NCBI GenBank assembly: GCA_037447605.1
Contig: CM074804.1
Coordinates: forward strand, 5,512,717-5,576,716
Source: Zygnema circumcarinatum
Lineage: Eukaryota; Streptophyta; Zygnematophyceae; Zygnematales; Zygnemataceae
Length of the DNA stretch: 64,000 nt
Direction of reading: 5' to 3'
The notes beneath the pieces are model-generated. The model had not been told where the DNA came from, made no database searches, and saw nothing but the letters and a program-made list of their open reading frames with translations. Shown in pieces: positions 59,629 through 64,000 of this stretch. Within the stretch, counting starts at the first letter, position 1, and each line of letters starts with the position of its first letter. The position numbers and the translations under genes are program-made.

Positions 59629-60925
59629 TTGCGGCACTTGACTCTTTCCTTTGGAAATCACCAGAAATAATCTTCTGTATGCTAAATAAATACATGCCAC
59701 GCACCTTGCTGTACTAGTTGAGCCGCAGTGGATGAATAATCACATCTGCCGCACAATTTTGTATCATATTCAAAAGTCTAGTCCTTGACGGCTTACTTTG
59801 CACATTAGTTGAGACATAATTCTTCAAACCCAAACCCATGAGAGACCGTTCCTTTGCTCATCTATAAGACGACCATAAGATGACCAACCCGCCATGTAGA
59901 AAGCAGGAATAAAATGCGGGCTATACTACAATATTGCACTTGAGGACCTAGGCTACACTTGAGGACCTAGGCCTCGAACAATTTCTGGCTCACATGCTGA
60001 ATGCAAAGGTACGAGCATCGAGCATCGTCCTGTGCATTAAAAAAAAAACACAAATATATTTGGCTGAAGATGGTGTCAAGGATTGTCTCGTAAAAAAAGC
60101 ATTCTATTTGTGTCATGTTGGGACAGATGAAATTAGACAAAGCTGCTTTTCTTCAAACATCTTCAGCCAAATATATTTGTGTTTTTATGCACTGGACGAT
60201 GCTCGTACCTTCGCTGTGATTATCTCCCAATTGAAAATTGCGACGGAATAAAATGCCAGCAAGCAAGCACACCTTGTACATTGTGTCGTAAGGCGCTTAT
60301 TGGAAGACAAGAAAACATCGACCGCACTTTCAGTTCACAAGTTACTGGCTGATGTGCTTACTTAGGTCCACGACGGATCCACGCTAGGCACCTCGCAAGT
60401 ACGTCAGAAAAAAGCACGAACTAAGTGTCTTCCGTCATGCAATTCCAATTCAATAATTTTATTAAGCCCAAGAAAAACCGCCACCGACAAATAGAAATTC
60501 AGTAAAAGACCGCACATTTGATTGCACGGTAACGGCCTGGACATTGGAACCCCCATGTCCTTCCCAGCCCGCCCTCCCCTCGACAGGCGGCCCCTGCCGC
60601 CCCGGCCACCCGCCCAGCCCGCCCCAGGAACTTGGAGATCGCTTTTTTCGACATGGGCCGCCCAGCCTTGGCAGACCCAAACTTTAAATCTGCCGTGCGA
60701 CACCCGCAGCCTGCCGTCTCACGCGCCAACGACTTCGCTGAATGGACGAAATTAAAACTTGACCGGCGACAGTCAGTCGCAGGGAGGAAGCGAACCCAAG
60801 TTTGCCGTTTCGCCCGCGGCCCATGTGCTCCTGCGCGGCGGTTACGGCTCCCACTTGTCAGGAAAAGCACGCGCGAGCGCACCACCCCTTCCGGCGGTGG
60901 TCCAAAACCGTTCACATCCGCCGTC
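59629..60925. other. Intergenic region with repeats
   Basis: The 3' region of POLE is followed by a 17-base tandem duplication (59937-59953 and 59956-59972, CACTTGAGGACCTAGGC) and a long hairpin at 60004-60213. From about 60530 the DNA becomes GC-rich. I see no gene; long frames on both strands after 60500 reflect base composition. Confidence 0.5.
60004..60213. repeat. Long inverted repeat (hairpin)
   Basis: The left arm 60004-60072 and the reverse complement of the right arm 60158-60213 share GGTACGAGCATC, GTGCAT, an A tract and CACAAATATATTTGGCTGAA. The left arm has a 7-base duplication (GAGCATC) and a longer A run (10 versus 5). The loop is about 85 bases. It may be a MITE-like element, a small-RNA hairpin, or a bidirectional 3' end structure. 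Confidence 0.85.
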
Positions 60926-61061
60926 CGACGTGGCATCGTCCCAGGCAACGGTCACTCGCCACGTGGCAAAATTAGCCACGCGGCAGGCCATCGGTGAAGT
61001 CAACTGGAGGTCCATGTGGCGCTGACGTGGAGGTGCCGCCAAAGCGTCCCGCCACGTCAGC
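60926..61061 (+). promoter_or_regulatory. Cluster of ACGT (G-box/bZIP) elements upstream of PEPCK
   Basis: There are four ACGT-core sites in 136 bases: CGACGTGGC at 60926-60934, the perfect palindrome GCCACGTGGC at 60958-60967, GCTGACGTGG at 61021-61030, and GCCACGTCAGC at 61051-61061. Such sites bind bZIP factors (ABA, light or sugar control) in plants. The cluster lies about 520-660 bases before the PEPCK start codon. Confidence 0.6.
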
Positions 61062-61232
61062 CGTGCCGCGAGCAGATCCCGGTGGTCCCACCCCGCGCCC
61101 TCGCGCGTGCGGGCAGCCATGGCCGCGCCCGCGGCCGCCTTGAAAAGGGGAGAGGCGCGCAGGGGGGGGGCGGCTGGGGAGGAGAAGGGACGGGACGGGG
61201 CTTGAGGGAGAGGGAGAGGGAGAGGAACTCAG

Positions 61233-61565
61233 GTTAGTCTGTTTGGTTTTGGCGCAAACCGGAGCTTCAGGGAGCAGGTAATTGGAGATTACATCGCGTG
61301 TTTTGGATTTTTTCCTGGCGTTTGGGCTGGATTTTTTGGTAGCGGGAGATAAAAGGACACATTTGGATTCAGCAAAGCTGGAGATAGTTGAATAATCGTT
61401 GAAATTGTGTTTTGAGTTCCAGTGGAGTAGATTGTTAGTGTCTGTTTTGAGGCGACAGGAAAGTTTTCCTCGCGAATTTTCTGATATGGAAATCTTACTG
61501 CAGCGGCTGTTTACTGTTTTCTTACTCCAATGACTCGTACGATCTCGTCATCTCTGTGTTTGCAG
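61233..61565 (+). other. Probable 5'-UTR intron of PEPCK
   Basis: AACTCAG|GTTAGT at 61232/61233 and TGTTTGCAG at 61565 would frame an intron in the leader, leaving 17 bases before the ATG at 61583. The region is T-rich and gene-free. It cannot be proven without a transcript. Confidence 0.45.
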
Positions 61566-61582
61566 TATTTCTGTCTGCAAGG

Positions 61583-64000
61583 ATGAATCGCTTCAACTCG
61601 CCAGAGGTGGCCAATGGGACCGGGGACCTCCCTGTGTCCCTGCCAACCATCAAAACGAGCAACAGTAAGGACGAGTTGTGCAAAGATGACACTGCACCTA
61701 CCGTGAACGCGTCGACCATGGAGGAATTGCAGGCCTTGCAGATGAAGAAATCCTACCCAACGACGCCAAAGGGGAGCATGAGGACCGAAGAAGAGAAGCA
61801 GAAGCTACAGCTGGATTCTATCAGGTGGGAATAGCTTGACGCTGCGATTTAGAAGGCAAGCTCATCTGCGGCTAGATGTGAAACATGCTTAATTCTGCTT
61901 AATTCTGTACACTGGGATTCCGCAACTATGCTAAAACCCGGATCTGCCAAGAAGACAACAGGAAAGCTATCTCCGTTGGTAGTTGGATCCTGTCGATGCA
62001 GAGGGGGGTTTTTAAGAACTAAACGATGCTATTTGCAGTTTGATTGTGCCTAATTCCGGGTGGAAAAGACCTATTGTAAACAAAATAGCCATAGCTTCTC
62101 CAATGGCACGATGTTTGGGTGTAAATCTGACATCAGCGATTGAAATACGTCTCCCACGGAAGGTGATCATTCTGAACCGTTTCTCAATGTGGAACTTGCA
62201 GCGCGTCACTTGCCTCCCTCACCCGTGAAAGGGGACCTCAAGTGGTGAAAGGCGATCCTGCAAAGCAACAGCAAATTCGGAAATCGCCACAGCAGGCGAT
62301 TCCCACCTGCTTTCCCGCAAGGCCAGCAGTGAGCGATTCAGCTCTGAAGGTCACCAGTGTGTTATACAACCTGTCGCCAGCGGGTGAGCTGCTGTTGCAC
62401 TGTCCTTCATTCATTCTCCTGTCGATTGACAAGCAGTAGGCTTATGTGCTCATGGTGTTATGCTGCGGTCCTCTGATTTGCTAAGGACCAGATTTTTGCG
62501 TATTTATCATGGATGCAGTTGTTCCTTCGAGTTTGAATGTTTCGGTTGTGCAGAGTTGTATGAGCACGCGCTCAAGCATGAAAAGAGCTCATTTATGACA
62601 TCGACAGGAGCCTTAGCAACTTTGTCAGGTGCGAAGACTGGACGTTCGCCAAAGGATAAGCGTGTGGTGCGGGAGGCTTCTTCGGAGGCGGACTTGTGGT
62701 GGGGCAAGTGAGTAGCTCTGCATTGGTTCCCGAACCTCTCGATTTCTCTCGATCCGTAGGTTGTGCGTGATTGCCAGTCCAGACGATAACGGACAATGCG
62801 ATACTGATGCACTTGTCACTCTTATGCCTTCCGATCCACAGGGGCTCTCCCAACATTGAAATGGATGAGGAAACTTTTCTTCTCAATCGTGAAAGAGCTG
62901 TGGATTATCTGAATTCCTTGGACAAGGTACCCTATTTGAACTCCATGATCGTGAGATAATCCACTTGTTCAAGCTAGTGCCTGGGTGCTTCTTTTGTTTG
63001 AGTGTGTGAATCAAAACTTTCCGGACGAGTTTTTGTTTCAGGTGCTTTCAAAATGTGGATATTTTGGGTGACAACTTGTTCAGAATCTTTATTTCAGAAC
63101 GCGTTTTAATCATCTGTTCGTAAACTGCAGGTTTTTGTGAATGACCAGTTTTTGAATTGGGATTCCGAGTATCGGCTGAAAGTGCGGATTATCTCTGCAA
63201 GGGCGTATCATTCGCTCTTCATGCATAACATGTGTGTATTCTCCGTCTGTTTTATAAGACCGTATTTGTAACTCGATTTGATCACTATGAGATTCCTGTG
63301 CAAGCTTTCGAAAGTGAATTGCACGTTGTCGAATAGTGTTATGTGAATCTTAAGATGTTGAAGACCATCATCGTTGTCATGCTTGGACCCCTCATTAACT
63401 GTTTTGTCTTTTGAAATAATTGACTTTAGTTTGCCATCAATTGTGCAGCGCTGATGCGTGCATTATATTGCTTGACTCTTTAATGGTTGATGCCAATATT
63501 CACAGGTGCATTCGGCCGACAGCAGAGGAATTGGAAGACTTTGGCAAACCAGACTTTACAATATACAATGCGGGCCAGTTCCCTTGCAATCGCTTCACTC
63601 ACTATATGACTTCATCAACCAGCATTGATCTGAACCTTAAGAGGAGGGAGATGGTCATTCTTGGTACACAGTATGCAGGAGAAATGAAGAAGGGTCTATT
63701 CAGTGTAATGCACTATCTTATGCCCTTACGAGGAGTTCTTTCTCTTCATTCTGGGTGCAACATGGGCAAGCAAGGAGATGTGGCGCTGTTCTTTGGCCTA
63801 TCAGGTACGGTTTTGACGTCGTCTGTAGACGTAGTCCGTTGTTTATGGCTGGATTTCTGTTCCGCTTCCTTTTGGTCTAATTCTGCTACACACATCTGGG
63901 TTGACGACTTGACATGATACAGGCACAGGAAAGACGACTCTATCAACCGACCACAACCGGTATTTAATTGGGGATGATGAGCATTGTTGGACAAAGAACG
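61583..64000 (+). CDS. PCK: Phosphoenolpyruvate carboxykinase (ATP), 5' part
   Basis: The enzyme converts oxaloacetate and ATP to PEP, CO2 and ADP in the cytosol (gluconeogenesis; also a CO2-concentrating decarboxylase in some plants). Exons: 61583-61824, 62202-62383, 62554-62707, 62842-62926, 63131-63231, 63506-63804 and 63923 to the window edge, all in phase. The N-terminal extension with [18 protein letters not shown] is the plant type and absent from bacterial enzymes. Hallmarks are [43 protein letters not shown], the P-loop LSGTGKTT split by the intron at 63805-63922, and LIGDDEHCW. The C-terminal half lies beyond the window. The ATG at 61583 was chosen as the first in the open frame after the likely leader intron. 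Confidence 0.96.

Noticed and set aside
1-64000. CRISPR arrays, operons, plasmid or phage modules
   Set aside because: None seen. The genes are spliced eukaryotic genes.

Overview
This window is nuclear DNA of a photosynthetic eukaryote, most likely a streptophyte (charophyte alga or early land plant). The evidence is spliceosomal introns with GT..AG ends throughout, a SHOC1-type meiotic crossover protein, a plant-type plastid TPR protein, an RFI2-like RING protein of the plant type, a plant-type ATP-dependent PEP carboxykinase, and CACGTG/ACGT (G-box/bZIP) elements in the promoters. No species can be fixed from the sequence. I see no operons, CRISPR arrays, rRNA, convincing tRNA or virus-like genes.

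Layout, left to right. 1-663 (-) is the first part of a family-2 glycosyltransferase-like membrane protein whose metal-binding DxD site is degenerate. 965-1245 is dense in GTACGG-type motifs. 1995-2690 is a repeat island built from CAATGGTTG/CAACCATTG units, with a strong long hairpin. 2838-3508 (+) is a small two-exon unknown protein. 3509-8223 holds only unresolved exon-like stretches, one group possibly from a PRD1/MEI1-like gene. 8224-12116 (-) is a six-exon coiled-coil protein ending in an atypical kinase domain. After a GC-rich upstream region comes SHOC1 (14779-21357, -, 12 exons), divergent from a plastid TPR protein (21747-24193, +, 4 exons). Next is a MiaB/CDK5RAP1-type methylthiotransferase (24771-28161, -, 3 exons), divergent from an intronless V-ATPase subunit D gene (29383-30138, +). 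An RFI2-like RING protein follows (32346-35134, +).

The largest feature is the DNA polymerase epsilon catalytic subunit (38004-59628, +). I resolved it into 52 exons whose reading phases join throughout, except at one homopolymer. The window ends in the 5' part of PEP carboxykinase (61583 to the edge, +, 7 exons seen).

The genes do not form one pathway. Two themes recur: DNA replication and meiosis (POLE, SHOC1, perhaps PRD1-like), and divergent gene pairs sharing short GC-rich promoters with G-box palindromes and GTACGG-type motifs. Exon coordinates come from reading splice sites, phase and protein family resemblance by eye. They were not checked against transcripts.
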